Shown here: one piece after another, positions 37,831 to 50,896 of the stretch
Position numbering within the stretch: position 1 is the first letter of the stretch
Layout: each line of letters begins with the position of its first letter
Assembly (NCBI GenBank): GCA_004123355.1
Contig: SCHM01000003.1
Coordinates: 2,480,001-2,544,000, forward strand
Direction of reading: 5' to 3'
DNA: 64,000 nt
Source: Amphirosellinia nigrospora
Lineage: Eukaryota; Ascomycota; Sordariomycetes; Xylariales; Xylariaceae
Made by a program: the position numbers and the translations under genes
The notes under the pieces: generated by a model
Database searches by the model: none
The model's input: the letters and a program-made list of their open reading frames with translations, nothing else
What the model was told of the DNA's origin: nothing

Positions 37831-38662
37831 TAAAAAATATATTTATTATAATTAATTTAAAGCTTTAAAGTTTTTAAAAACTTAAAAACTAAGTTTAAAA
37901 TATTATAATAAAAAATAAAAAATAAATAAAAAAAATTATAAACAAATATTTCATAAAAATACTATTATATTTATTACGTTAATATAATAGCTAATTTTAT
38001 AATAACTATAGTTTTTTTAAAAAATAGTTTAATAAAAGTTATATTTAAATTAATATTAAATTAAAAAAATAAAAAATAAAATAATTATAAATATAATTAA
38101 ATAAATAATATTAAATAATTACGTTTAATATAATATATAATTATTAAATAATTAAGTTTAATAAAACGTATAATTATTAAATAATTAAATTTAATATAAA
38201 TTAAATTTAATATAATTTATAATAAAAAAAAAATCAAAATAAAACTTTATAATTTATTTATATTATATTATTATTTTAATATAAATATTTAATTTTAAAT
38301 TATTTTATTAAATTTATAATTATTTATATAATAAAAAATAAATATAAAAACTAAATATATATAATAATAAATAAAAATAAAAAAGTTTTTAATTTAAGTA
38401 AAAAATTTCTTATTTAAAATATAAAAAATAAAAAATTTTTTTATTAATAAAAAACCTTTTTTTATTTAATTATACTTTTTTTATAAACTTAAATATAAAT
38501 TATATAAATTAATAAACGTATAATATATATTAGCTTTTATAAACTATTATAAAACTATAAAATAAGCTAAAATTATAAATAAATATTTCGATTAACGCTT
38601 AAAACTTTATATAAACTATTATTAAAATAACTAGTTAAAACGTATTTTATAATAAATTACGT

Positions 38663-38990
38663 TTAGGCTTTTTTTTTTATAAATTTATAGGATTATTTTT
38701 TTATAAAGTAAAAATAAGATTTTTATGCTATTTTATTTTAATTAAAAAAATAAAACCGCGGGAAATAAACTAGGCGATTTATTTGCGAAAAAAAAAGTAT
38801 TTTGTATTTATATATAAAACCGAGCGTAAAAAATCGTACGATTTATAAATTTTACTAAAGAATATTTATAATAAATTTAAAAGCGTATAATTAAACAAGC
38901 TAATTAAAACCGCTAAAACTTCGATTTTAATATAAAAGATTACGTGCTAATTTTAAAAAAAAATAATTATAAAAAACTAATAAGCTTTTT
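38663..38990. repeat. Repeat segment X inside O
   Basis: About 328 bases matching 39,993-40,304 in the same direction. Shared words are AATAAAACCG and TATAAATTTTACTAAAGAAT / TATAAATTTTATTAAAAATA. This copy still carries CCGCGGGAAATAAACTAGGC, so it is the less mutated one. Confidence 0.75.
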
Positions 38991-39675
38991 AATAAGTTAG
39001 ATTTTTTTATAACTTAGTAAAAGTTTAAAATTCTAGAGAAAAAAGTAAAACGTTCGTATTAAATATATTTTTTATATAAAAAGCTTCGAATTATTTTTAC
39101 GCGGATTAATTATAGAAATATTTAAACAATTTTTTTTTTAAATAAAGCGGAAAACTTTAATAAAAAATTATTAAACTAGAAAAAAAAAAGAATTTATAGT
39201 AAAAAAGTTTTAATATTTTATATTTATTATAATAACTATAGTATTAAGTTATATAAAAAATTAAAACGTAAATAATAAATAATACTTTATAAAAACTTTA
39301 AAATAACGTAAAAATATTAAAATAATTTTATAATATAAACTTTAATTTAATAAAGTTATTAATAAAGCTAAATATATAGCTAAAAGTTATAAAAAAAAAT
39401 AAATTTAATAGGCTATATTTTAATAATAATAAAATATAAGCTAAAAGTAAAAAAAATAAAACAACAATATATATAAAGCGTTTTTATTAACGAATTAATA
39501 ATTTAATATATAAAAAGCTTAAAAAATAATTTAATAGTATAAAAGCTTAGCGAAAAATTAATTAAATAAAAACCCGAAATAATTTTTTTTTTATTAAAAA
39601 GTAATTAAAAATAAAAAACCGCAAGTTCGAACCTAGTTATAACTTAAAAACGAGCTATTTTTTTTAAAAAAAGGG

Positions 39676-39985
39676 TAGTTATAAATTTATTAGCTTTAGC
39701 GTTTATGCTTTACTACTAGTTATAAGCCTTTATATATAGCTATATTTATACTTTACTATAAGCTTTAGCGTTTATGCCCTATTACTAGCTATAAGCTTTA
39801 TATATAGCTATATTTATATTTTATTGTAATATTTATACGCGCATAAACTATTTATATATTATATATAAATTATTTAGTTAAATTTTATAGCTTAGCTATA
39901 GCTTTATTTTTTTTTTTTTTTTTTATAAATTTTAGTATAATATAGCACTTATTATTAAAGCTTTGCTTTTATTTTTATGCTAAAT
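39676..39985 (+). repeat. 3' LTR of element O, with internal tandem duplication
   Basis: Collinear with 16242-16502, but ~50 bp longer. A ~70-bp segment beginning GCTTTAGCGTTTATGC is present twice in tandem (about 39,698-39,768 and 39,770-39,838). The remainder aligns through TATAGCTTAGCTATAGCTTT and AATATAGCACTTATTATTAA. Confidence 0.8.
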
Positions 39986-39992
39986 ATAATAT

Positions 39993-40304
39993 ATTTAAGC
40001 TTTTTTTTTATAAATTTATAAAACTATTTTTTATAAAATAAAAATAAGATTTTTTATATTGTTTATTTTAATTAAAAAATAAAACCGTAAAAAATAAACT
40101 AAACAATTTATTTATAAAAAAAAACGTTTTATTATATATAAAACTAAGCGTAAAAAATTTTATAATTTATAAATTTTATTAAAAATATTTATAATAAACT
40201 TAAAAATATATAATTAAATAAATTAACTAAAGCTATTAAAACTTTAATTTTAATATAAAAAATTATATATTAATTTTAAAAAAAAAATTATAAAAACTAA
40301 TAAA
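39993..40304. repeat. Repeat segment X', between O and A'
   Basis: A second, more mutated copy of X, lying directly after the 3' LTR of O and interrupted by the start of A' at about 40,308. Its presence outside O implies that O or A' landed in, or next to, another related element. Confidence 0.7.
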
Positions 40305-40307
40305 AAT

Positions 40308-40570
40308 TATAGATCTATAAGCTTTAATAGCTATGTTTTACTAGCTATAACACCTATAATTTCTACTTATAATATTACTACTTATAATAAATAGTTATAA
40401 TAAATAAAAGCAAACATTAATAGTAAATATAGCTATTTTACGTAAATATTTAAGTAGCTATTTATAACGTAAACATAAACCTTTTTTTTTTTTTACTTTA
40501 TTTATAAATTTTATATATAATATATTATATTATTAAAGCTTTGTTTTTTCGAGTATATAAAACGTAACTA
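40308..40570 (+). repeat. 5' LTR of element A'
   Basis: The reverse complement of the LTRs of A (ATTATAGATCTATAAGC..., ending TATATAAAACGTAAC). Confidence 0.75.
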
Positions 40571-43008
40571 TTTATAATTATTTAAAATACTATAAAATAT
40601 TAAAATTATTTTTATAATATTTTTTAACTAAACAATTAATTTAACTTAAAAATATTAAAATATTTTTTAAAAAAGAACTAAAATAATAAGCACGTATAGT
40701 TATACGTATTAAAGCTTTTATTAATATTTTAAACTTATTTGCTTTAAATATTTAAAATAATAAGTTTTTATAACGAAATTTTAGCAAATAATAAAAAATA
40801 TATTTATTTTAACTTTTTAAACTATATAAAAACTATAATAATAAGCTATAAAAATTAACTATTTTTAATTAATTTAATATAATAAGTTTATAATATTATT
40901 AATAATTATATATTTAAAAAATAAAAATTTAATATAAATATTATTAATTTTAATTATATAGTTTAATATTTAATTAATAATTATATAAATTATAAATAAA
41001 AAAACTAAACTTAGCTTTTATTTTAAACTAATAATATATTATAATAAAATAATTTAGTTTAATTTTAATAAAAATATAAATTAAACTAATATAAATAATA
41101 TATATAAAAACTTTATTATTATTTTTTAAAAATAAAAATATATATTTTTTTAATAATAATTTATTATTATTTAATTATTAATTTATATATTTATTAAAAA
41201 GTTAAATAAATAAAATAAAGTTTTATTTAATTAAATAAAAAAATAAAATAAAATTATTATTTTTATAATAAAATATATATTATATTAATATATATTATTA
41301 ATATTTTTTAATTTATAATTAAAAATAATTTTAATTAATAATAAACTAATTAATAAACTATTAATTAATTATTAAATAAACTATAAAAAATAACTAAATA
41401 ATATAATTATATTTAAAATAATTTAAATATTTCGAACTAATAATTAATTAATTTATTAAATTATTATAAAATAATTTTTTTTTTAAATAATAATAAAATA
41501 ATATTATATAATTAAATATTAATATTTATTTTTATAATAATATAATTAAAAATAAACTTAAGTTTAAAATATAAATTTAAACTATATAAAATTGTTTTAA
41601 ATTTAATATTAATTAATTTTATAATAATATAGCTAAAATAATTAATATTAAAATTATATTAAAAACTATATAAATAATAATTTTTTTTTTTTTATTTAAT
41701 TATTTTAATATATTAATTAATTTAAAAACTATTTTAAAATATTTTAAAAAAATTTATATTAATATTAATATAATAAAAATTAAAACTAATTTTTAATTAT
41801 TTAGTTTTAATTAATATATATTAATTAAATTTTTAAGTTTTAAATTATTTTTATTTATTTAATTAATAAAATTTAATTTAATAAAACTAAATAAAAAAAA
41901 AAATTTAAAAATAAATTATTTTTTTAATTAATAATTAAAGCTATATTAAAATATTTAAAAAAAAATATTAACTTTAATATTTATATAAAATATTATTTTT
42001 AAATAGTTTATTATTTAATAATAATTAATTATAAATAAAATAAAATTTATAAAAAAAAAATATAAAAATTTATTATTATAATTTTTTTTTTTTTTTTTTT
42101 TTTAAATAATTTTTCGTTTTATTTTAAAACTAAATAATAATAATAATAATTTTATTTAACTATTTAAGCTTAATATTAATAAAATATAATAATTAATTTT
42201 TAATAATAAATATTTTAATTATTATTAATAAAAATATATTTTAAAAAAATATTTTTTAAAAAATTAAACTTTAATAAATAAAAAAACTTAAATTATTATT
42301 ATTTTAATTATATATATATATATTAAATATTATACCGGCTAATATATAAAAAATAAACTTATAATAAATATAAAAAAAAAAAAATTTTAAAAAAAATAGC
42401 TTTTTTTTAAAAAAATATTTTTAAAAAATATTATTATTATAAAATAAATCTAATAAAAAAATATTTAAATAAAAAACTTTTATTATATATTTATATTTTA
42501 TATAATAATAAACTTTTTTAATTATAAATAATTTTTTTAAAAATATAAAAATAAATATATATATAAATATAAACTAATAATTTATAAAAAAATGATTAAA
42601 TTATTTAATTTATTATTATTATAAATTTTTATTAAAAAAATTATAAATATAATAATAAAAAAAAAAAATATTAATTAAACTTTTTTATTATTAAAATATA
42701 TAAAAAACTTTTAAAATAAATTTATAATTATTATTAATTTAATTTATAATATTATTTTAAATAAATTATAATTTTTTAAATATTTTATTAAATTATTAAT
42801 AAAACTATTTAATTTTTTATTTTAATTATTTTTTAATTATAATATAAAATATTATTTAATAATAAATAAATAAATATATAATTTATTAAGTAATTAAAAG
42901 GTATAATATCGTACGTAATAATAAGTAAAATAAATATTAATTATATTAATTTATTTTTTTTAACTATTTATATAAAAGCTAAGCCTTTATATAAAGAATT
43001 TTTTATAT

Positions 43009-43279
43009 TATAATAAATATAACATAGGTAAAAGGTTTAAATACTTAATTTACCCTATATTAAAAGCTAATATTTTATTTAAAAAAGAAAAAAAAAATAT
43101 TAATATATTAACCTATAAGTAGTAATAAATAATTATAAGTATATACCCTATACCGCCTAGTACTGCCGCCATATACCGCCCTAGCCCAGTATTACCACTA
43201 CCACACATTCCTTATAGGGCAGTCACATTGCAGCCATAGCCCTAAAATAATAAAAGTAGGCTAAAAGAATAAAGCTATA
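43009..43279 (-). repeat. LTR of element B, strongly RIP-mutated copy
   Basis: Collinear with 49894-50164. Where that copy has GTGTGTGCCCACACC, this one has GTATATACCCTATACC, i.e. CA and TG turned into TA. Confidence 0.85.
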
Positions 43280-46200
43280 ATAACCCCCCCTTTTAAAAAA
43301 AACTCGACTTAAGTTTTTCGCGCTTATATAAAGCTTTAAAACTATAAGTCTAGTTATATTATTCGTATAAAAAATTAAACTATAAATTTTTTTAATTAAT
43401 ACTTTTAAACTAAAAAGTTCTTTTTAGTTTATAATAACTATTATTTTATAAAATTTTTCGTATTTTTATATACTACTAACTATTTAAACAAACGATTATA
43501 TAATAATTATATTATTTAATATATTTTATTAGCTATTATATAAGCTTTTTATCCGTTTTTGCATTTTTTATACATTTATTTTATAAGTTTATTATTATTT
43601 TATATTTTGCTATAAATTTATTTTTTTTTATAGTTTTAACTATTCGTTTAATTATAATAGTAAGCTTATTATATTTAAGTTTATTTTATAATATTTTTTA
43701 ATTTTTTTATAAAGTTTTTTAAATTCGTAGCTAAATATTATTTATTATTATATTTTTATCCTTTTTATATAATTTTATAATATAGTTTATAATAATAAAT
43801 ATATAAAAATAATATTTTTTTAACTTTTTATTTTTTTTTTTTAAAACTAAAGTTTATTATTTTATTTTTTAATTGTTCGTATTTTTAACTTAATAATAAA
43901 TTATTAAAATATTTATATAAACAATTAATATAAAACTATTTATTTCTACGCTAGCTATTAAGCAATTATAGCTAAAAAATATTAAAATTATTTAATTATA
44001 TTTTTTAATTTTATAATAATTTTTTATTATAAAATAATCTAGTTTATTATTAAAGCGGTTAATTTGTTTATTTTTTTTACGTAATATATAAATATAGTTT
44101 TTAATAATAAAATTAAAATCTTTTTTATATTTATTAGCTTAAATAATATTTTTTACTATATTTTTTTTCGTTTTATTTAATAATTTTAATATATTTTTAT
44201 ATACGTTATAAATATTTAAGCTTTTTTTTTTTTAATTTTTCTTTAATTAAATAATTAATTAACTTTTTAGTTTTAAACTTTTAATTAAATATTATTTTTA
44301 TTAGTTAGCTTATAAAAACTTTTTTTAGCGTTAAACTATTAAATAATTTATAAAATAAAAATATTTATATTATATTTAAAATAAATAATATTTTCGATTA
44401 ATTTTTTAAAAATAACTTATAAAAAGTTATAGCTTTTAGTTTATTTATTAATATATAATTTCGATTTATTTAATAGTTTGTTTATATTTAATAAAAAAAA
44501 GTTTAGTTTTATTTTATATATTTTAAAAATTTATTTATAAAATTAGCTATAAATTATAACTTTTAATTATTTATAAATAATTTTAGCTATTTAAAAATTT
44601 AATAAAAGCTTTAATAATATATTTCGGCTATTTTTTTAGTAATAATTTCGTTTTTATATATAATTGTTTAAAAAATTTTAATTAATCGATTAATAACGTA
44701 AAAAATTATATTATTTTTATATTTATTTTTAAAAAAACTTTTAAAATCGATAATAATATATTATTAAAAATATTTTAAAACTTTTAATAATATTAACTTT
44801 TTAAAAGTTTTATTACGTAATATTTTAAATAGCTAATAATAATAATTAATAACGTAGCGTTTAATATCGCTATATAGCCCTAGCTATTAATACTTTTAAA
44901 AAACTATATAGCGCGTTTTATTTTTTTTAAATATACTATTATTAATCGTACGTAAGTTTTTTAATAATATATATTTTTAGGTTATTTATTTTAATATTAT
45001 AAGTTTTTTTTATATAAAAACAAATTATTTAATATAAACTAATTAAAATATATATTAACGTAAGCTTAAATTTAATATTTATTAAAACTAATATTTATAT
45101 AATTAATAGCTAAAATAATATTAATTATATTATCTTTAATATAATATTAGTTCGAAATTTTTAAAACATAAACTATTGTTTTTTTTAGCAGTTATACGCC
45201 TATAGCAGGCCTTAAATAAAACTATTATTCGTTATTTATTTTAGATTTATTTTTATATTTTTATATTTTTGTAAAATCGGAATAAAATATTAGCTATATA
45301 TATTTTTAATTTTAATCGATATATAATTATAAAGTTATAAGCAATTAATTTAGCTTATCTTATTTATTATAAATTAAAACTTTTTTTATACTAAAATATT
45401 TTTAATATAATATAGTTAATAATTATAATAAAAAGTTTTTATTTTTAAAGCTTTATAAGTTCGGCCTTTTAATATAAAAAGCTTTTTAAATAGCAAGTAT
45501 TTTTTTTAATTAAAAATATTATAATTAAGCTTTTTTTTTAATAACGTTTTTAAATAAAAAATAACCGGCTTTTAAAAATTATTAAGTTTATTATGTTATA
45601 ATAATATATTTATAGCTATATTGTTTAATATATTAGTTTTTATATAAGTTTTTAATTTATATAAAAAGTATAAAAAATAAAAGCTAATATTAAAACTTTT
45701 TTTAAAATATCGAAAGCTTATTATATTATTTAGTTTATATTAAGTTTATGCTTATAATTAATTTATTTAAAAGTTTAATAATATGCCTATATTTTTAATA
45801 AATATTTATAAAAGTTATAAAATCTTAAAAAAAGCGTATTTTTATAATATAGCTTTTTATTTTTAATTAATAATTATTAATATTAAATTATTTTTATTTA
45901 TTTTAGTTAACTTTTATACTTTTTATTTTTATAATAAAACTTAAAAAATTAATTTAATAATAAAAATTATATTTTTTTAAATCGGTTTATAATTTAGCTT
46001 TTTAAAACGGATTAATATTTTATTTATATATATTTATATTTTAGTTTATTATTAAAATAAATTAAAATATTATTAATATATATTATATAAAAAATATTTA
46101 AATATTTATTTAAAATATTATTAATAAAACGCTAAAAATTAATAGTTTATTAGTAAAACTAAATAATAACATTTTAAACTAATAAATATTATATTACGTA

Positions 46201-49200
46201 TAAAAAATTAAACACTTATTACTTTTTACAATTTAAATATAATAAAAAGCTTAGCAAATATTAATTTTAATATAAACCTTAGCTTTAGCTAATTAAAATA
46301 ACGTTTTTTTTACTAATAATAAAAATAACAATTTTTTTAAATAATATATTTAGTTTTTTAATAGTTATATAAATTAATAAAATTTATTATTTTTATAATA
46401 AATAATAGCAGCTTATAATACGTTTATAAGTTTAATAAAATTTTTAAGCAGGTTTTTTTATATATATTTTTAGCAAATTTTAGCTTATTTAGCAATATTT
46501 ATATAAAACGCTATATTTTAATAACTCTAGTTTTTTTTTAATTATAATTTTATAGTTTACTCTTAATCGTTAAAAAAAGTAATTCGTTTAAAACTATTTT
46601 ATTAAATATATTTAAATATTTATAATATTATTTAAATATTTCGCAGTATAGTTTTTTTGCGTAATTTTGTTTTATTTTTAAATAGTAGTTTATTTTTTTT
46701 TTATTAATAATTTTTTTAATTTTATATAATAAAATAAAACTATATATAACTATATTATCCTATATAAAATTATAACAAAAGCAAAAACGCTAATAATTAT
46801 AATTTATATAAGTTTTTATTTATATTAATTAAAAGCGTTTTATTTTATTATATATAACTTATATTTATTTTTAATAATTTCTTTTTTTAAGTTATTTATA
46901 ATTTTTATATAAAAAAAACTTTATATAAATAGCTTATAGTTATTTTTATTTAATATTTTTATTATACAATTAACCCTTTATTATATATAGTTATTCTTTA
47001 GGTTAAAATTAGCTTATAAAGGTTACAAAATTATAATAAATGCTTTAAAAAGTAGGCTTTTAATAAAAGCTTTTTTAAAAAGTTCTTTAGCTTTTTGCTT
47101 TAACTTTATAATTCTATTACGTAACTATACTATTATTTTAGGTACACAATTTATATATTTTTTTAGCTTTAAAAGTATATTTATAGCAAGTTTTTACTTT
47201 ATTTTACCGGTTTATAGTATATTTTTTTTAGGTTATTTTTAATAGTTAATAAAAAGCGCGATTTTAAAACAATATTAGCAGCTTTTTAATATACGTTTTT
47301 AATTTAAACAACCGTTATAATAACGTTTATTTTTAAGCTTTATTATTTATTCCTAACGATTTATATTTTACTAATAATTAAAGTTTTAAATTAAGTTTTT
47401 TATATTTCGTTTATAAATATATTTTTTAAATAATATTTAATTTTTTAATCAAAAAAAATAATAATTTTTTCGGTAGCTATTTATTAATATATTATAATAA
47501 TTAAAAACTTTTTTTAATAATTAATTATATTATATTTTTATATTATTAAAAAGCAATATATTAAATATAATACGTTTTTAAACTTAAAAATATAGCCGGA
47601 AAGCTAGGTTTATAATTTAAATATTTTTTTTATATATTTAATAATTATATTAGGTTAAAATTTTATTATTTTTTTTAAGTTTAAATATTTTATAACTTAT
47701 ATTATAAAGTTTATATTTATTAATAAATATATATCTATTTTTATATTAAATAAAACTAATATAAATAATATAAATTTATTATTTACTATTATATTTTTAT
47801 AAATAAAAAAATCTTTTAAAAACCTTTTTAAAAAGTTATATAGAATTTTTTTATATTTTTTTATTCTTAACGCTAATACTCTAGTTATTTTAAAAAAAAA
47901 AACTAATTATTTTAAACGTTATTTTTTAATTGTTCGCTCGGATAAATATTCTTTATAATTTTCGCGACAATTTTACTAAATATAAATAATATTTAATCGC
48001 TTTTAGTTAACTTTTATAAAACAAACGCTACTATAATAATTTTTACTTATAATAAATAAAACATTAATTTTTTATTATAATAACTTTATTTATTTAAAAT
48101 TAAGTTTAATATATATTTTTTGCTTATTATTAATAGTTTTTATTAGCGTAATACTATAATATTTAAAATATAATCCTTAATAGCTATTATTTTAAAAATA
48201 AGTTTTAAGTGCTATATTAATTATAACGTTTTTTTCCGTTTTATTTATATTTTTATTTTTTTTTTTATTTTATTACTGCTTTAAAAAGTTTTTTTACTAT
48301 TAATAATTATATATAATAATATAGTTATAATATTCCGAAAAAAATATATTTAAATTATTAAATTTAATAATATAAAATTTATTTAAACGTTAAATAATAT
48401 ATATATATATTACGCTTATATTTAGTTTTATTAATTTACGCTAAACTAGTTTATTAAATAAATTAAATTTTAAACTTAAAAATTTATTAGTAGTTTTTAT
48501 TATAAAATGCTTATATTATAAACGCGCTTTTTTATACTTATAAAAATATATAATATATTAATTATAAATATTTTAAAACTTTATTATAAATTATTAATAT
48601 AAACAAGCTATTAAAATTATAACTTTAAATAAATAATATTAAGTTTTAAATATAGTTTTATTTATATAACTAATAATATAATTAATTCGTTTTTTTTTAT
48701 TTAATTAATAGTTAGTATTTTTTTTTAGCTTTTTTTTTAATAATATAAACTAATATTTAAATTTAACCTCGGGCTTATTACTAGTAAATTTATTAGTAAT
48801 AAAAATAAAAAAGTGTTTAATTTTCGCGGATCAATTTTTATTACTTATAAAAACTATAGTTATATAAATTATTTCGGTACGAATAATTGCTAAAGTATTT
48901 TTATAATTATAGCGTATTATAATAATTAAAATAATTATAAATTATTTAATAGTAGGTCGGACTTTTATAGGTTTTATAAAAGCGGCTAATCGAACTATTT
49001 TATTTTTAAATATATTAATTTTTTTTATTTTTTTATATTTTTTACGGAAATAGTTATATATTTTTTCGAATATATAATTATAAATTATAGCTTTATCCGC
49101 TAAAATTTAACTTTATTTAAATCTTAGTTTTTTTTATATTTTAAATAATAAGCTATATTATTAAGTAAATTTTTATATATATTATTTATAGTTTTATAAT

Positions 49201-49893
49201 ATAATATAAATTTTTAACTAAATTATTATTAATAATAAATAAAAAAATTAAAGCTTATATTTATTAAAAAAAGCAATAAATTTTATTAAATATTTTTATA
49301 AATTAAATAGCTATTATTATAAATTAAAAATAAGCTATTATTTTTATCTTATAAAAATATTAATAATAAATAATATTATTATTTTTTTTATTATAATAAA
49401 ATATTTAATAAAACGATTAATTTAAGCTTTTATTATTTTTAATTTTAAATAAATAATATTTATAGGTTTATAAAACAATAATTAAATAATAAACTTTTTA
49501 TAAAACTTTTTAGCTTTATAGTTAAATAAAATATTATTATTATCGAACTATTTTTTAAGTTTTAAGTTTAGCTAGTTATTAGTTTTTTATTATTTATTTT
49601 ATAGTACGCTTTTAATAAATTTATTTTATGCTTTTTTATAGGCGGATAAATAAAACTTATTTAATAAGTTATTTTTAAAAAAGCTATTTTTATAAAAATA
49701 TTTTATAAAAATATTTCCGGGCAAAATTTTATTAAAAACTATACCGATTTTTTAGCAAAAGCTATAATTTTAAAATTAATAGTTTTTCTAAGCATTTTAT
49801 TATATAACTAGCTAAACTTAGCCTATTTAATTCGTTTTTTTTTTTTAAAAATTTATTATTTTTTTAAACAATAGTTTACGTAAAATAAAATAT

Positions 49894-50164
49894 TATAATA
49901 AATATAATATAAGCAAAAAGTTTAAACACCTAATTTACTTTATATTAAAAGCTAATATTCTATTTAAAGAAAAAAAGAAAAAAGTACTAGTATATTGACC
50001 TACAGGTAGCAATAAGTAATTGGGTGTGTGCCCACACCGCCTAGTACTGCCGCCACACACCGCCCTAGCCCAGTACTGCCACTGCCACACATTCCTTGTG
50101 GGGCAGTCATATTGCAGCCATAGCCCCAGAATGGTAAAAGTGGGCCAAAAGAGTGGGGGTGACA
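49894..50164 (-). repeat. LTR of element B, lightly mutated GC-rich copy
   Basis: This is the most GC-rich island in the 48-kb block (about 50,020-50,160: CCGCCTAGTACTGCCGCCAC, TGTGGGGCAGTC). An open frame across it on each strand is a by-product of the retained GC and is not a gene. Confidence 0.85.
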
Positions 50165-50169
50165 TATAT

Positions 50170-50330
50170 AAAAAAAATTCTGCTATAATATATTATATAA
50201 CTAAATTAAATAAATATACTAACTTAACTTAATTATATAAATAGCTAATATTATAATTAATAATTAGCTATTATATATAATTAATACTAATATATTAATT
50301 TTATATATAAATAATATTATAATTATAATA
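50170..50330. repeat. Second part of the interrupted 5' LTR of C1
   Basis: It continues exactly where 42884-43008 stops and matches the 3' LTR at 57028-57303 and the C2 LTR at 60031-60306. Confidence 0.8.
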
Positions 50331-50700
50331 TTAGCTTTTTTTTTTTTAGCTATAGCGTGCTTTCGTACGATTGTTTTTTTAATATAAAAAATCAAATATA
50401 AAAATATTAAATATATTATATAATAAATATATAAATAAAAAAGCGCCGATAATATATTAAATTATTATTTTTTAAAAGTATTTAATGCTTATATAACTAT
50501 ACGTAAAAAAAAAGTTAGCAAATAAAAAAAAAGCTAACTTATATATAATTATTATATATAATTTTTTATTTAATTTATTTAAATATTAAAAAATTAAATA
50601 ATATATTGCTTTTATTTTGCTGCTATTATACGTAAATTAAATTACTTTTATATTGCTTTTTTTTTTTTTTTTTTTTTTTTTTTACGCGCGTATATTATAT

Positions 50701-50708
50701 TTATATAC

Positions 50709-50742
<34 letters not shown>

Positions 50743-50896
50743 TTATATATATATTTAACTAATTTTATAAATTTATATAGTATTAAATTTAATAATTATT
50801 ATATAATAAACATAATATTAATAATAATATTAATAATACTAATAATATTAATAGTATTAATAGTAATATTGTTATTATTATTATTATTATTATTAT
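50701..50896. repeat. AT and AAT microsatellites in element C1
   Basis: (TA)n with scattered C at 50701-50756 and (AAT/ATT)n at 50813-50896, preceded by a T run of ~29 at 50,657-50,684. The same arrangement recurs in C2 at about 60,690-60,722 and 60,797-60,882, so it belongs to the element. Confidence 0.85.

Larger units (their letters stand above)
36957..38495. mobile_element. Repeat unit E1 (non-LTR type unknown), inserted in O
   Basis: A ~1.54-kb unit that recurs as a reverse complement at about 57,596-59,205 (E2), in a different host element, so it is an independent mobile unit. It begins with a short hairpin GCCTTT-TAATTT-AAAGGC (36961-36978) and ends near ATACTTTTTTTATAAACTTAAA. It contains three sets of tandem repeats. 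Clear terminal inverted repeats, LTRs or coding frames are not visible. A hairpin at one end and no LTR would fit a Helitron or SINE/LINE-like unit, but this is only a guess. Confidence 0.6.
16242..39985 (+). mobile_element. LTR retrotransposon O, RIP-mutated, split by D, A and E1
   Basis: Homologous direct repeats at 16242-16502 and 39676-39985 delimit one element. A polypurine tract AAAAAAAGGG directly precedes the right copy, which sets the orientation. Removing D (19056-27970), A (30169-36804) and E1 leaves roughly 6-7 kb. The internal sequence at 16.5-19.05 and 28.0-30.1 kb aligns in order with the internal part of A' (for example 18,370 with 42,440, and 28,300 with 59,4xx) and, inverted, with A. 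All coding capacity is gone: no frame longer than chance remains. Superfamily (Ty3 or Ty1) cannot be told. The right flank carries an unexplained copy of the internal segment X. Confidence 0.8.
43009..50164 (-). mobile_element. LTR retrotransposon B, inserted inside the 5' LTR of C1
   Basis: A 7,156-bp element with ~271-bp LTRs at 43009-43279 and 49894-50164 and a perfect 5-bp target duplication TATAT (43004-43008, 50165-50169). Removing it restores GAATTTTTTTATATAAAAAA, exactly as in the intact C2 LTR at 60,138. On the minus strand the LTR starts TGTCACCCCCACTC and is preceded by a polypurine run AAAAGGGGGGG (complement of 43283-43294), which sets the orientation. The interior is AT-rich wreckage without ORFs. 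It is nested deepest in this branch, hence younger than C1 and A'. Confidence 0.88.

Noticed and set aside
49935-50232. Open frames of 70-76 codons on both strands over a GC-rich patch
   Set aside because: The patch is the lightly mutated LTR of element B, repeated at 43,009-43,279. The frames are open only because of its base composition and are not preserved in the other copy.
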